DNA of 21,961 nt, from contig CABSKX010000037.1 in NCBI GenBank assembly GCA_902478365.1, positions 1 through 21,961 of the forward strand, in the 5' to 3' direction. A model generated the notes under the pieces. The model was not told the origin of the DNA, searched no databases, and saw only the letters and a program-made list of their open reading frames with translations. Positions 8,498 through 16,144 of the stretch are shown here, in pieces. The DNA comes from an uncultured Collinsella sp. GTDB taxonomy: Bacteria; Actinomycetota; Coriobacteriia; Coriobacteriales; Coriobacteriaceae. Position 1 is the stretch's first letter. The number at the start of each line of letters is the position of its first letter. The translations under genes were made by a program, and so were the position numbers.

Positions 8498-10072
8498 CTA
8501 CCCCTCGGAACCGTCCTCACCAGCAGCCTTGTTCTGCTGATCGAGTTTATGCTTACCGCTCACAATAGACGTGGCACCCAGCGTGGCCAGGCTTGCGCTC
8601 GCAAGGCTCGCCATCACGATGAGGTCGCCCGTCTTGGGCATATTGCCACCCGAGGCCTTGGTCGTCGTGGTCGTGGTAGTCGTCGTGGTGTTCGAGGTGA
8701 CGTTCTTGTCGTCACCCTTCTGAGCATCGGCATCGGACTGTCTAGCGCCTGCATTGGTCGAAGCATCGGCATCGCCATCAGTCCTGGACTCGGGAGCCTC
8801 GCCAGAAGTGTTCTCATCAGAAGACGAGCCGATGTTGTTGCCAGCCGTCATCGAAGACCCAATCAAGGCGCCAAGCTGCTTGCCAACATTGGTGGAGCCA
8901 TTAGAGGAGCCGCCATCGGTCGAGCCAGAAACGGAACCACCGGTCGATCCAGAGACAGAACCGCCGGTTGAACCAGAGCCCGAATCACCAGCACCGCCAG
9001 CAGACTCCGTGCCGCCCGAAGCAGTCCCGCCATTACCGGCACCATTATTGTTGCCAACACCAGTCGAAGGCGCACCCGTCTCGCCGCCATTGTCCGTATC
9101 GCTATCAGTTTCCACCGTTTGCCCGGAAGGCGCCGCCGGCACTTTGTCCGGGCGAGGCGCCGGCGTGGGCTCAGGCTCAGGCTCAGGCTCGGGCTCCACA
9201 GGCGTTGCCGCGGCAGCCTCGTCCTCGGCAATATAGACCAGGCAGTCCTTGAGCTCGTTCTTATAGCGATTCTTCCATCCCTCATGGTACTGAGGCTGAC
9301 TCGAATACTTCCGCGCCACGTTATCAACAACGCTGTTGGAAAGCGCCGTCACAAACTCACGGTCGGTCATGCTGTTGGAAAGGTTTGCCCAGCGGAAAAA
9401 GTCCCGGCAGCCACCCGTGCCGCACATATTGGTAATACTCCACACCATGCCTTTGACGCAATCGGCACGACCGGAAATATCAATACCCAGAGCGTTCTTA
9501 AGCCACGACTCGGTCACCGCATAGTAGGAGTTGTACACATAGGCATCCTGCAGCGCCGAGAACTCAGCCGGATCGGTGTTGTAAGCACCCAGGAAGGCAT
9601 CCTGCGCGATGCGACCCAGCTCGGTGAGCTGGCCGTTCGCGTACATGGGGTTGCTTCCGTTGGAAATCTCGCTGCCGCGGTCAATCGCGGCCTTAAGCAT
9701 GCCGTACTTGGCAGAATCGTAGTTGTAGACCTGCTTCATAAACGGAATGAGCGACCATCGACGGTCGAACTGGTAATAACCCAGCGCGTTATAGCAGTCG
9801 CCATACGAAAAACCCTGGTTATAGTTGCCGTGGCTCTCGTACTTGGTAAAGTACTTCATCTCATCAGTCACGCTGACAAACGAAACGCCCTGAACCGACC
9901 TCAGCACGCCCGAGAAAGACTGCTGGGTGTACAGGCCCTTATCGATATCGGTGGCATCCGAGGCAACGCCCGGCGTGGGCTCCTCGGCTATAGCGGTTGC
10001 GGGTGCGGCAACGGCGCCAAACGAAAGCGCCAGCGTCAGGCCCGCAACAATCGCGGAATGCTTGGGTTGCAT
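8498..10072 (-). CDS. Sortase-anchored secreted protein with possible lysozyme-like domain
   Basis: A 524-residue precursor. Residues 1-30 form a signal peptide (MQPKHSAIVAGLTLALSF, cleavage near ATAIAEE). A folded domain of about residues 50-285 follows, with YESHGNYNQGF (78-88) and ALGYYQFDRRWSL (96-108). This E-S-x-x-N ... G-Y-x-Q-F spacing recalls lytic transglycosylases and goose-type lysozymes, with E79 the candidate catalytic acid, but this is by eye only. Six cysteines lie between 93 and 277. A stalk follows: Pro-Glu repeats (292-302), Gly/Ser/Thr-rich repeats including GGSVSGST twice, and ten threonines (462-471). The end is MPKTG (478-482), a hydrophobic helix and an unusually long 20-residue tail with one basic patch, which fits sortase anchoring. 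The ATG at 10072 follows a run of six G; the longer frame to 10150 lacks a ribosome site. Confidence 0.8.
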   Translation of the reverse strand: MQPKHSAIVAGLTLALSFGAVAAPATAIAEEPTPGVASDATDIDKGLYTQQSFSGVLRSVQGVSFVSVTDEMKYFTKYESHGNYNQGFSYGDCYNALGYYQFDRRWSLIPFMKQVYNYDSAKYGMLKAAIDRGSEISNGSNPMYANGQLTELGRIAQDAFLGAYNTDPAEFSALQDAYVYNSYYAVTESWLKNALGIDISGRADCVKGMVWSITNMCGTGGCRDFFRWANLSNSMTDREFVTALSNSVVDNVARKYSSQPQYHEGWKNRYKNELKDCLVYIAEDEAAAATPVEPEPEPEPEPTPAPRPDKVPAAPSGQTVETDSDTDNGGETGAPSTGVGNNNGAGNGGTASGGTESAGGAGDSGSGSTGGSVSGSTGGSVSGSTDGGSSNGSTNVGKQLGALIGSSMTAGNNIGSSSDENTSGEAPESRTDGDADASTNAGARQSDADAQKGDDKNVTSNTTTTTTTTTTKASGGNMPKTGDLIVMASLASASLATLGATSIVSGKHKLDQQNKAAGEDGSEG

Positions 10073-10126
10073 ACATCCCCCCTGCATTGGTGTGGTTAAA
10101 GTGCAGTTTGCAAAGATGGATTCAGT

Positions 10127-10155
10127 ATTACAGCTCCCCGTTTGTTGCACAACAA
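10127..10155 (-). promoter_or_regulatory. Promoter of the surface-protein gene with overlapping palindrome
   Basis: On the minus strand, TTGTTG (10150-10155) and TGTAAT (10127-10132) are separated by 17 bases, a fair sigma-70 promoter 55 bases upstream of the start at 10072. The -35 is one arm of a perfect 14-bp palindrome, TTGTTGCACAACAA (10142-10155, plus strand), which looks like an operator. Its 10-bp core GTTGCACAAC recurs at 8421-8430. Confidence 0.5.
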
Positions 10156-10209
10156 CCCATCGGTAAACGGCAACAACCCTCCGCTAAATCTTAAGGAATT
10201 GCGCTCGAG

Positions 10210-10641
10210 CTACAGTTTGATATCGAAGTGAATCTCGGGGACGGCGGCCAGGTCTGCCAGGGTCACGCCGTCGACGTACTTTTCGATCACGTCGTCTAGG
10301 CCGCGCCAGAACTTGACGGTCGAGCACAGATCGCTACGGGTGCAGCTGTTGTCAATGCCATCGCACGCCACCGGGGCCGTGCTGCCCTCGACGGCGCGCA
10401 GGATGTCGCCGGCGCGCACCTCGGCCGGGTCCTTGGCCATCATGTAGCCGCCGCCCTTGCCGCGTACGCTCCTAAGCAGGCCAGCCTTCATAAGCGGACG
10501 AACCAGCTGCTCCAAATACTTTTGTGAGATATGCTCTCGGTCGGCGACCTCGCGCAGGGCGATCTTGCCCTCGGCGTCACCAAGCGCTGCGATATAAATC
10601 ATCAAACGGAGGGCATAGCGGCCCTTAGAAGAAATGAGCAT
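10210..10641 (-). CDS. Rrf2 family Fe-S-responsive transcriptional regulator (IscR/SufR-like)
   Basis: A 143-residue protein. MLISSKGRYALRLMIYIA begins the winged helix-turn-helix, with ISQKYLEQLVRPLMKAGLL as recognition region (38-56) and VRGKGGGYMMAKDP as the wing, all typical of Rrf2 proteins. Three cysteines, C93, C100 and C106 (spacing C-x6-C-x5-C), occupy the place of the Fe-S ligands of IscR (C-x5-C-x5-C), so it probably binds a cluster and senses Fe-S status. The ATG at 10641 is preceded by GGAAGGG; the longer frame to 10680 adds 13 unsupported residues. It is divergent from sufC and shares a control region with it, so it very likely regulates the suf operon and possibly itself. I leave the symbol blank because IscR, SufR and other Rrf2 types cannot be told apart here. 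Confidence 0.88.
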   Translation of the reverse strand: MLISSKGRYALRLMIYIAALGDAEGKIALREVADREHISQKYLEQLVRPLMKAGLLRSVRGKGGGYMMAKDPAEVRAGDILRAVEGSTAPVACDGIDNSCTRSDLCSTVKFWRGLDDVIEKYVDGVTLADLAAVPEIHFDIKL

Positions 10642-10663
10642 ACCTACCCTTCCATCGTTTCTG

Positions 10664-10692
10664 GGGACAAGCACTGCCAATGAATTTGTCCC
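10664..10692. repeat. Inverted repeat in the regulator leader
   Basis: GGGACAA (10664-10670) and TTGTCCC (10686-10692) are perfect 7-bp arms 15 bases apart, just upstream of the regulator's ribosome binding site. Could be a hairpin in its mRNA leader or a second operator. Confidence 0.35.
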
Positions 10693-10714
10693 ACAATCTG
10701 AAAAGTCGAGTGGA

Positions 10715-10758
10715 TTAGTCGGGTTTTCCCTTGACTAACGCCGAACCCATAGTAACTT
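10715..10758 (+). promoter_or_regulatory. suf promoter with putative Rrf2 operator
   Basis: TTGACT (10731-10736) is a good -35 box and TAACTT (10753-10758) a mediocre -10 at 16-bp spacing, 65 bases upstream of sufC. TTAGTC (10715-10720) and GACTAA (10733-10738) form a perfect dyad with a 12-base spacer that itself contains GGG-TTTT-CCC. The right arm overlaps the -35 box, so a bound regulator would block transcription. AGTCG also occurs as a direct repeat at 10704-10708 and 10717-10721. Confidence 0.5.
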
Positions 10759-10822
10759 TATTCCGAGAAGATTCCTAGGGTTTCGTACACCCGTGAGTAC
10801 ACCATATACAGAGAGGAAGAGC

Positions 10823-11623
10823 ATGAGCGCAAATCCGCTGCTTTCCATCGAGGGCCTCACCGCCTCTGTGGACGAGAAGACCATCCTCCACAACGTCAAC
10901 CTCAACGTCGCCGCCGGCGAGACCCACGTGCTGATGGGCCCCAACGGCGCCGGCAAGTCCACCCTCGGCCACCTGGTCATGGGCGACCCAGTCTATACCG
11001 TCAATGACGGCCGCATCGTCTTTGACGGCCAGGACATCACCGAGCTCACCACCGACAAGCGCTCCCGCGCCGGCCTGTTCCTGAGCTTCCAGGCACCGGT
11101 CGAGATCCCCGGCGTGCCGCTGTCAAGCTTTTTGCGCGCCAGCATCGCCGGCCGCCCCGGCCTGGAGATGAAGGGCAAGGAATTCCGCCGTCGCGTCAAG
11201 GAGCTCGCAGCCGAGCTCAACATGGATACCGCCTACCTCAACCGCGAGCTGGGCGTGGGCTTCTCGGGCGGCGAGAAAAAGAAGGTCGAGATGCTCCAGC
11301 TTCTGCTGCTGCAGCCCAAGCTCGCCATCCTTGACGAGACTGACTCCGGCCTGGACGTCGATGCCCTGTCCACCGTCAGCCACGGCATGGACGCCTACCG
11401 CAAGAGCTGCGACGGCTCTATGCTCATCATTACGCATAACACGCGCATCCTGGAGCACTTGGATGTCGACCGCGTCCACGTTATGGTCAAGGGCCACATC
11501 GTGCGCGAGGACGACGCCTCGCTGATCCCCTGGATCGACAAGAACGGCTTTGAGACCTTCGAGCGCGAGGCCGCCGAGCAGCGCGCCCAGGCCGAGGCCG
11601 CCGCTGCCGAGCAGCAGGCGTAA
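10823..11623 (+). CDS. sufC: Fe-S cluster assembly ATPase SufC
   Basis: A 266-residue ABC-type ATPase that powers the SufBCD scaffold complex in the cytoplasm. Walker A is GPNGAGKST at 39-47. The SufC-typical FLSFQAPVEIPGVPLSSFLR follows. The signature reads FSGGEKKKVEM and Walker B LAILDETDSGLDVDAL, with the switch histidine in ITHNTRIL. The tail is a charged alanine/glutamate-rich extension. The ATG at 10823 follows GAGAGGAAG; the upstream in-frame start at 10793 is less likely. First gene of the suf operon, 12 bases before sufB, and under the promoter/dyad that faces the Rrf2 regulator. Nothing looks damaged. Confidence 0.97.
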   Translation: MSANPLLSIEGLTASVDEKTILHNVNLNVAAGETHVLMGPNGAGKSTLGHLVMGDPVYTVNDGRIVFDGQDITELTTDKRSRAGLFLSFQAPVEIPGVPLSSFLRASIAGRPGLEMKGKEFRRRVKELAAELNMDTAYLNRELGVGFSGGEKKKVEMLQLLLLQPKLAILDETDSGLDVDALSTVSHGMDAYRKSCDGSMLIITHNTRILEHLDVDRVHVMVKGHIVREDDASLIPWIDKNGFETFEREAAEQRAQAEAAAAEQQA

Positions 11624-11635
11624 AGGGGCGACGCA

Positions 11636-13048
11636 ATGACCAAGAACCGCACCGAGGTCGCGGACATCGACCGCAGCCTCTACGACTTCACCTATGGCGA
11701 GGAGGGATTCGAGCGCCTCGACGCCGGCATCACGCCCGACATCGTGCGCGAAATCAGCGCCAAGAAGGACGAGCCGCAGTGGATGCTCGACCTGCGCCTC
11801 AAGTCCCTCGAAATCTTCAACCGTTTTCCCGACCCGACGTGGGGCCCCTCCATCGAGGGTCTGGACATGGACAACATCGTCACCTACGTCAAGCCCAACA
11901 CCGACCAAAAGCACGACTGGGAGTCGGTGCCCGACGACATCAAAAACACCTTTGAGCGCCTGGGCATCCCCGAGGCCGAGCGCAGCTATCTGGCGGGCGT
12001 CGGCGCGCAATACGACTCCGAGCTGGTCTACCACAACATGCAGGACACCGCGTCCAAGATGGGTATTGTCTACTCCGGCATCGAGGAGGCCCTGCACGAC
12101 CCGCAGTGGGAGCCGCTCATCCACGAGAAGTTTATGACGCTCATCCCGCCCACCGACCACAAGTTTGCGGCCCTGCACGGCGCCGTGTGGTCGGGTGGCT
12201 CGTTTGTCTACGTGCCCAAGGGCACCAAGCTCGATTTCCCGCTGCAGAGCTACTTCCGCCTCAATGCCAAGGGCGCCGGCCAGTTTGAGCATACGCTCAT
12301 CATCGTCGAGGACGACGCCGACCTGCACTTTATCGAGGGCTGCTCCGCGCCCAAGTACAACGTGGCAAACCTCCATGCCGGCGCTGTGGAGCTCTTTGTG
12401 GGCAAGCGCGCGCACCTACGCTACTCGACCATCGAGAACTGGTCCAAGAACATGTACAACCTCAACACCAAGCGTGCGCGCGTGGACGAGGACGGCGACA
12501 TCGAGTGGATCAGTGGCTCCTTCGGCAGCCACGTGGGTTATCTCTACCCTATGAGCGTGCTCAACGGCCGTCGCGCCCGCTCGAGCTTTACCGGCATCAC
12601 CTTTGCCGGTGCCGGCCAGAACCTCGACACCGGCTGCAAGGTCGTACTTAACGCGCCAGAGACCTCGGCAACCGTCGAGACCAAGGGCATCTCCAAGAGC
12701 GGCGGCATCCAGACCTTCCGCAGCTCTATCGTGGCCACGCCCAAGGCCGAGGGCTCCAAGGCAACCGTGAGCTGCCAGTCACTGATGCTCGACGACCAAA
12801 GCCGCTCCGACACCATCCCCGCCATGGACATCCGCGCCAAGAACGTCGACGTCGGCCACGAGGCCACCATCGGCCGCATCGGCGACGATAAGGTGTTCTA
12901 CCTGATGAGCCGCGGTATCTCGGAGGAAGAGGCCCGTACCATGATCGTCAACGGCTTTGCCAACCCGGTCTCCAAGGAGCTACCGCTGGAGTACGCCGTC
13001 GAGATGAACAACCTAATCAAGCTCGAGATGGAAGGAGCGATCGGATAA
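11636..13048 (+). CDS. sufB: Fe-S cluster scaffold protein SufB
   Basis: A 470-residue scaffold subunit on which Fe-S clusters are built in the SufBC2D complex. It shows the SufB core: MQDTASKMGIVYSGIEEA, PPTDHKFAALHGAVWSGGSFVYVPKG (about 171-196), the conserved IEGCSAP with C236, and the C-terminal HEATIGRIGDDKVFYLMSRGISEEEA region. At the place of E. coli Cys405 the sequence reads DDQSRSDTIP without cysteine, which is usual in Gram-positive SufB proteins and not a defect. Start ATG at 11636 with an AGGGG-type ribosome site; the stop TAA shares its last A with the ATG of sufD, so the two are translationally coupled. Confidence 0.97.
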   Translation: MTKNRTEVADIDRSLYDFTYGEEGFERLDAGITPDIVREISAKKDEPQWMLDLRLKSLEIFNRFPDPTWGPSIEGLDMDNIVTYVKPNTDQKHDWESVPDDIKNTFERLGIPEAERSYLAGVGAQYDSELVYHNMQDTASKMGIVYSGIEEALHDPQWEPLIHEKFMTLIPPTDHKFAALHGAVWSGGSFVYVPKGTKLDFPLQSYFRLNAKGAGQFEHTLIIVEDDADLHFIEGCSAPKYNVANLHAGAVELFVGKRAHLRYSTIENWSKNMYNLNTKRARVDEDGDIEWISGSFGSHVGYLYPMSVLNGRRARSSFTGITFAGAGQNLDTGCKVVLNAPETSATVETKGISKSGGIQTFRSSIVATPKAEGSKATVSCQSLMLDDQSRSDTIPAMDIRAKNVDVGHEATIGRIGDDKVFYLMSRGISEEEARTMIVNGFANPVSKELPLEYAVEMNNLIKLEMEGAIG

Positions 13049-14319
13049 TGAAACAGGAAACCAACACCGCTGCAACCACGCTCGAGCAGGTTAATGCGAT
13101 GCCGGCCGCCACTTGGGGTTGGCTCAAGATGAACCATACCAAGCTCGAGCTTTCCAACGAGCTTGTCACCGCTCCTGCTGAGGCCGTTGAGGTCGAGGGC
13201 CTGGACGAGCAGTTTGCCGGCACGGCCGACGCCTTCGACGCCGCCATGGAAGCCATGGCCGAACGCTTCCCCGAGCGCCGCGCCTCCGCGCCCGGTGATG
13301 CCGCCGACCGCGCCCGCATCACGCCCGAGACCGAGCTCGACGTGCCCGCAACCTCCGTCTACCAGGCCGGTGCCATCAAGCTCGAGGAGGAGCTCTCCCC
13401 TGCTGAGGCCTTCGAGACCGGCATGGGCGAGGCTGCCTACACCTACCTGGCCGACCACACCACCAAGCGCATCGTCATCGACGTGCCCGCATATCAGCAC
13501 GCCACGGTCACTGCGCGCGTGAGTGGCGTCGACGCCGCCGCGGCCATCGCCGCCATCGATGTCGTTGCCCGTCCGCAGGCAACACTCGACCTGCAGATCG
13601 CTCTGGACTCCCCCGTTGCCGGCGAGGGTGTCGTGGGCTCCGCGCTACGCGTGTGTGCCCACGAATACGCCACCGTCAACGTGACCTGCACGCAGACGCT
13701 CGACGATAGCTGGATCGCGCTCGACGACACCGGCCTGTTCCTGGACGAGGGCGCGCGCGTCAACGTGCAGCACACTGTCCTGGGTGCCGGCGCCAGCGCT
13801 ACCGGCCTTGCCGGCGACCTGCTGGGCGACACCGCCAAGGTGACAATCGATACCGATTACCTGGGTGCCCGCGAGCAGGTGCGCGACTTTAACTACGAGC
13901 TGCGCCACCGCGGCTGCAAGACCGAGTGCGAGATCGACGCCAACGGCGTGCTAACCGGCACGTCCAAGAAGGTCTACCGCGGCACCATCGACCTCGTGCA
14001 CGGTTGCAAAGGTGCCGTTGGCACCGAGCGCGAGACGGTGCTCTTGGCCAAGAAGGGCGTCGACAACAAGACCGTCCCCGTCATCCTGTGCGACGAGGAC
14101 GACGTCGCCGGCAACCACGGCGCCACCATCGGCCACGTCCGCGACGAGCAGCTGTTCTACCTTGCCTGCCGCGGCCTTGACCAAAATGCCGCCGAGGATC
14201 TGTTCATCCGCGCCAAGCTGGAGGACGCCGCACTTTCCGCCACTGACGAGCGCACCCGTGCCGCCGTCGTCCGCTTGGGCAACAACCTGATCGATAACTT
14301 TGAAGAGGAGCTCGCATGA
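13048..14319 (+). CDS. sufD: Fe-S cluster assembly protein SufD
   Basis: A 423-residue partner of SufB, a beta-helix protein needed for iron entry and cluster formation. The N-terminal part (TWGWLKMNHTKLELS) and a variable acidic middle lead to the conserved C-terminal core: CKTECEIDANGVLTGTSKKVYRG, then DEDDVAGNHGATIGHVRDEQLFYLACRGLDQNAAEDLF, which holds the histidine (NHGATIG) important in E. coli SufD. Sequence similarity to the end of SufB is plain. The start overlaps the sufB stop by one base (TAATG) and the stop overlaps the sufS start (ATGA), so all three are coupled. The N-terminal half is less conserved than in SufB, as is normal for the family. Confidence 0.93.
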   Translation: MKQETNTAATTLEQVNAMPAATWGWLKMNHTKLELSNELVTAPAEAVEVEGLDEQFAGTADAFDAAMEAMAERFPERRASAPGDAADRARITPETELDVPATSVYQAGAIKLEEELSPAEAFETGMGEAAYTYLADHTTKRIVIDVPAYQHATVTARVSGVDAAAAIAAIDVVARPQATLDLQIALDSPVAGEGVVGSALRVCAHEYATVNVTCTQTLDDSWIALDDTGLFLDEGARVNVQHTVLGAGASATGLAGDLLGDTAKVTIDTDYLGAREQVRDFNYELRHRGCKTECEIDANGVLTGTSKKVYRGTIDLVHGCKGAVGTERETVLLAKKGVDNKTVPVILCDEDDVAGNHGATIGHVRDEQLFYLACRGLDQNAAEDLFIRAKLEDAALSATDERTRAAVVRLGNNLIDNFEEELA

Positions 14320-15641
14320 TCGATACCGAGCACGTAAAATGCGATACCTGCACCGCCCCCGAGCCCATGGAGCTCGACGCCAGCGACGAGGCTTCGCGCG
14401 GCTGGCCCACCGTGGACATCGAGACTAACCCCTACAAGGCGCAGTTCCCGCTGTTCCAGCAGCATCCCGAGATCGCCTTCCTCGATAGCGCCGCCACCGC
14501 GCAGCGCCCCGCTTGCGTGCTCGACGCCGAGCGCGACTTCTACCAGCGCATGAACGCCAACCCCCTGCGCGGCCTGTACTCGCTGTCCGTCGAGGCCACC
14601 GATGCCATCGCCAAGGTCCGCCAGCAGATCGCCGACCTCATCGGCGCCTCCCAGGCCAACGAGGTCGTCTTCACCCGCAACACGAGTGAGTCGCTCAACC
14701 TGGTCGCCAAGAGCTTTGCGCCCACGGTGCTGGAGCCCGGCGACGAGGTCGTCATCACCATCATGGAGCACCACTCCAACCTGATTCCGTGGCAGCAGGT
14801 CTGCCGCGAGACCGGTGCCAAGCTCGTCTACCTCTACCCCACCAAGACCGGCCAGCTCACCACCGAGGAAGTGCTTGCCAAGGTGGGCCCCAAGACCAAG
14901 ATCTTGGCCGTGGGTCAGGTCTCTAACGTTCTGGGCGTCGAGAATCCGGTCAAGAACCTCGGCAAGCTCGTACACAAGTACGGCGGCTATCTGGTCGTCG
15001 ACGGCGCGCAGTCGCTGCCGCACATGCCGGTCGATGTGGCCGACCTGGGAGCCGACTTCTTTGCCTTTAGCGCACACAAGGCCATGGGTCCCATGGGCAT
15101 CGGCGTGCTGTGGGGCAAGATGGACCTGCTCAACGCCATGCCGCCCATGCTCACCGGCGGCGAGATGATCGATTCGGTCACCGAGCAGGACGCCGTCTGG
15201 GCGGCCGTCCCCGAGAAGTTCGAGGCCGGCACGCAGGACGCCGCCGGCATCTTCGCCACAGGTGCCGCTCTCGACTACCTCGTCAACACGGTTGGCTACG
15301 AAAACATCCAGGCCCGCGAGCAGGCACTCGTCCACTACCTGATGGGCGAGCTCATGCAGCTCGACTTTGTCCAGATCATCGGCTCCATCTATTGGGACAA
15401 CCATCACGGCGTCGTCAGCTTTAACGTCAAGGGTATCCACCCGCACGATGTCGCAAGCATCATGGACATGGACGGTGTCTGCATCCGCGCCGGTCACCAC
15501 TGCGCACAGCCGCTGCTTACCTGGCTGGGAGTCGAGAACCTCGCCTGCTGCCGCGCCAGCGTGGCCTTCTACAACGACAAGGCCGACATCGACAAGTTCA
15601 TCGCCGGCCTGCATCACGTTTGGAGCACGTTCAATGGGTAA
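14316..15641 (+). CDS. sufS: Cysteine desulfurase SufS (group II) with N-terminal extension
   Basis: A 441-residue PLP enzyme that removes sulfur from L-cysteine as a persulfide and hands it to SufU. Seen: FLDSAATAQRP near residues 55-64, TRNTSESLNLVA, EHHSN at 151-155, VVDGAQS (227-233), the PLP lysine in FSAHKAMGPMG (K255), and the catalytic cysteine in RAGHHCAQPL (C396). About 35 residues before the usual start are extra and contain a C-x-x-C (C9, C12). The ATG at 14316 has AGAGGAG upstream and overlaps the sufD stop, so the extension is probably translated. The last bases overlap sufU. Confidence 0.95.
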   Translation: MIDTEHVKCDTCTAPEPMELDASDEASRGWPTVDIETNPYKAQFPLFQQHPEIAFLDSAATAQRPACVLDAERDFYQRMNANPLRGLYSLSVEATDAIAKVRQQIADLIGASQANEVVFTRNTSESLNLVAKSFAPTVLEPGDEVVITIMEHHSNLIPWQQVCRETGAKLVYLYPTKTGQLTTEEVLAKVGPKTKILAVGQVSNVLGVENPVKNLGKLVHKYGGYLVVDGAQSLPHMPVDVADLGADFFAFSAHKAMGPMGIGVLWGKMDLLNAMPPMLTGGEMIDSVTEQDAVWAAVPEKFEAGTQDAAGIFATGAALDYLVNTVGYENIQAREQALVHYLMGELMQLDFVQIIGSIYWDNHHGVVSFNVKGIHPHDVASIMDMDGVCIRAGHHCAQPLLTWLGVENLACCRASVAFYNDKADIDKFIAGLHHVWSTFNG

Positions 15642-16068
15642 CCTCTACACCTCCACCACGTTTATGGAGCACAACTCGCACCCCGACTATAAGTACGAGA
15701 TGGATGCCCCCACGCACGAGCACGACGGCATCAACCCCAGCTGCGGCGACGAGCTCACCTTGCAGCTGCGTGTCGAGAACAACGTGATCGAGGAGGCCTC
15801 GTTTACCGGTCACGGCTGCGCCATCAGCCAGGCCAGCGCCGATATCATGGCCGACCTCATCACCGGCGAGACGGTCGAGGAGGCGCGTCGTCTGGCAGGG
15901 CTTTTCCTCGCCATGATCCGCGGCGAGCAGCTCTCCGAGGAAGACCTGGAAGACCTGGACGAAGCTGCCCAGCTTCAGGACATCTCGCACATGCCCGCCC
16001 GCGTCAAGTGCGCCGAGCTCGCCTGGCGCACCCTCGACGGCATGCTCACGGGACAAAATAATCAGTAA
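15634..16068 (+). CDS. sufU: Zinc-dependent sulfurtransferase SufU
   Basis: A 144-residue protein with the IscU fold. Its Zn ligands fit the B. subtilis pattern: C37 and D39 in NPSCGDE, C62 in GHGCAIS, and C126 in RVKCAELAW. SufU accepts persulfide sulfur from SufS and passes it to SufB rather than acting as a scaffold. The insertion after C62 that separates SufU from IscU is present (the acidic stretch SEEDLEDLDEAAQLQDISHMPAR). The start is ATG 15634, within the last codons of sufS (8-nt overlap). The frame stays open upstream to 15367, but that is only a shadow of sufS. Last gene of the operon. Confidence 0.93.
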   Translation: MGNLYTSTTFMEHNSHPDYKYEMDAPTHEHDGINPSCGDELTLQLRVENNVIEEASFTGHGCAISQASADIMADLITGETVEEARRLAGLFLAMIRGEQLSEEDLEDLDEAAQLQDISHMPARVKCAELAWRTLDGMLTGQNNQ

Positions 16069-16096
16069 TAGTTGTCTCAAAACTGAAGAATTCTGT

Positions 16097-16140
16097 TGGC
16101 CGAATTGCTTAACTTTCGCGATTCGGCCATTTTCTTTTCT
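16097..16140 (+). terminator. Rho-independent terminator of the suf operon
   Basis: TGGCCGAAT (16097-16105) and ATTCGGCCA (16121-16129) form a perfect 9-bp stem with a 15-base loop, followed by TTTTCTTTTCT. It begins 29 bases after the sufU stop. Confidence 0.88.
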
Positions 16141-16144
16141 GCCT

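Noticed and set aside
9160..9205. Hexamer-type DNA repeat (GGCTCA units)
   Set aside because: It simply encodes the Pro-Glu repeat of the surface protein stalk; not an independent element.
9119..10099. 326-codon plus-strand frame over the surface-protein gene
   Set aside because: Antisense to a gene with signal peptide, domain and sortase motif; arginine-rich start arises from the Pro-Glu repeat.
11123..12415. 430-codon open frame on the minus strand over sufC/sufB
   Set aside because: Composition is that of an antisense shadow, and both plus-strand genes are certain.
14157..15617. 486-codon open frame on the minus strand over sufS
   Set aside because: Shadow of sufD/sufS codon bias; no recognisable domain or ribosome site.
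15367..15633. Longer N-terminus for SufU
   Set aside because: This part is out of frame with but inside sufS, and is serine/threonine/proline-rich junk; SufU homology begins at the ATG at 15634.
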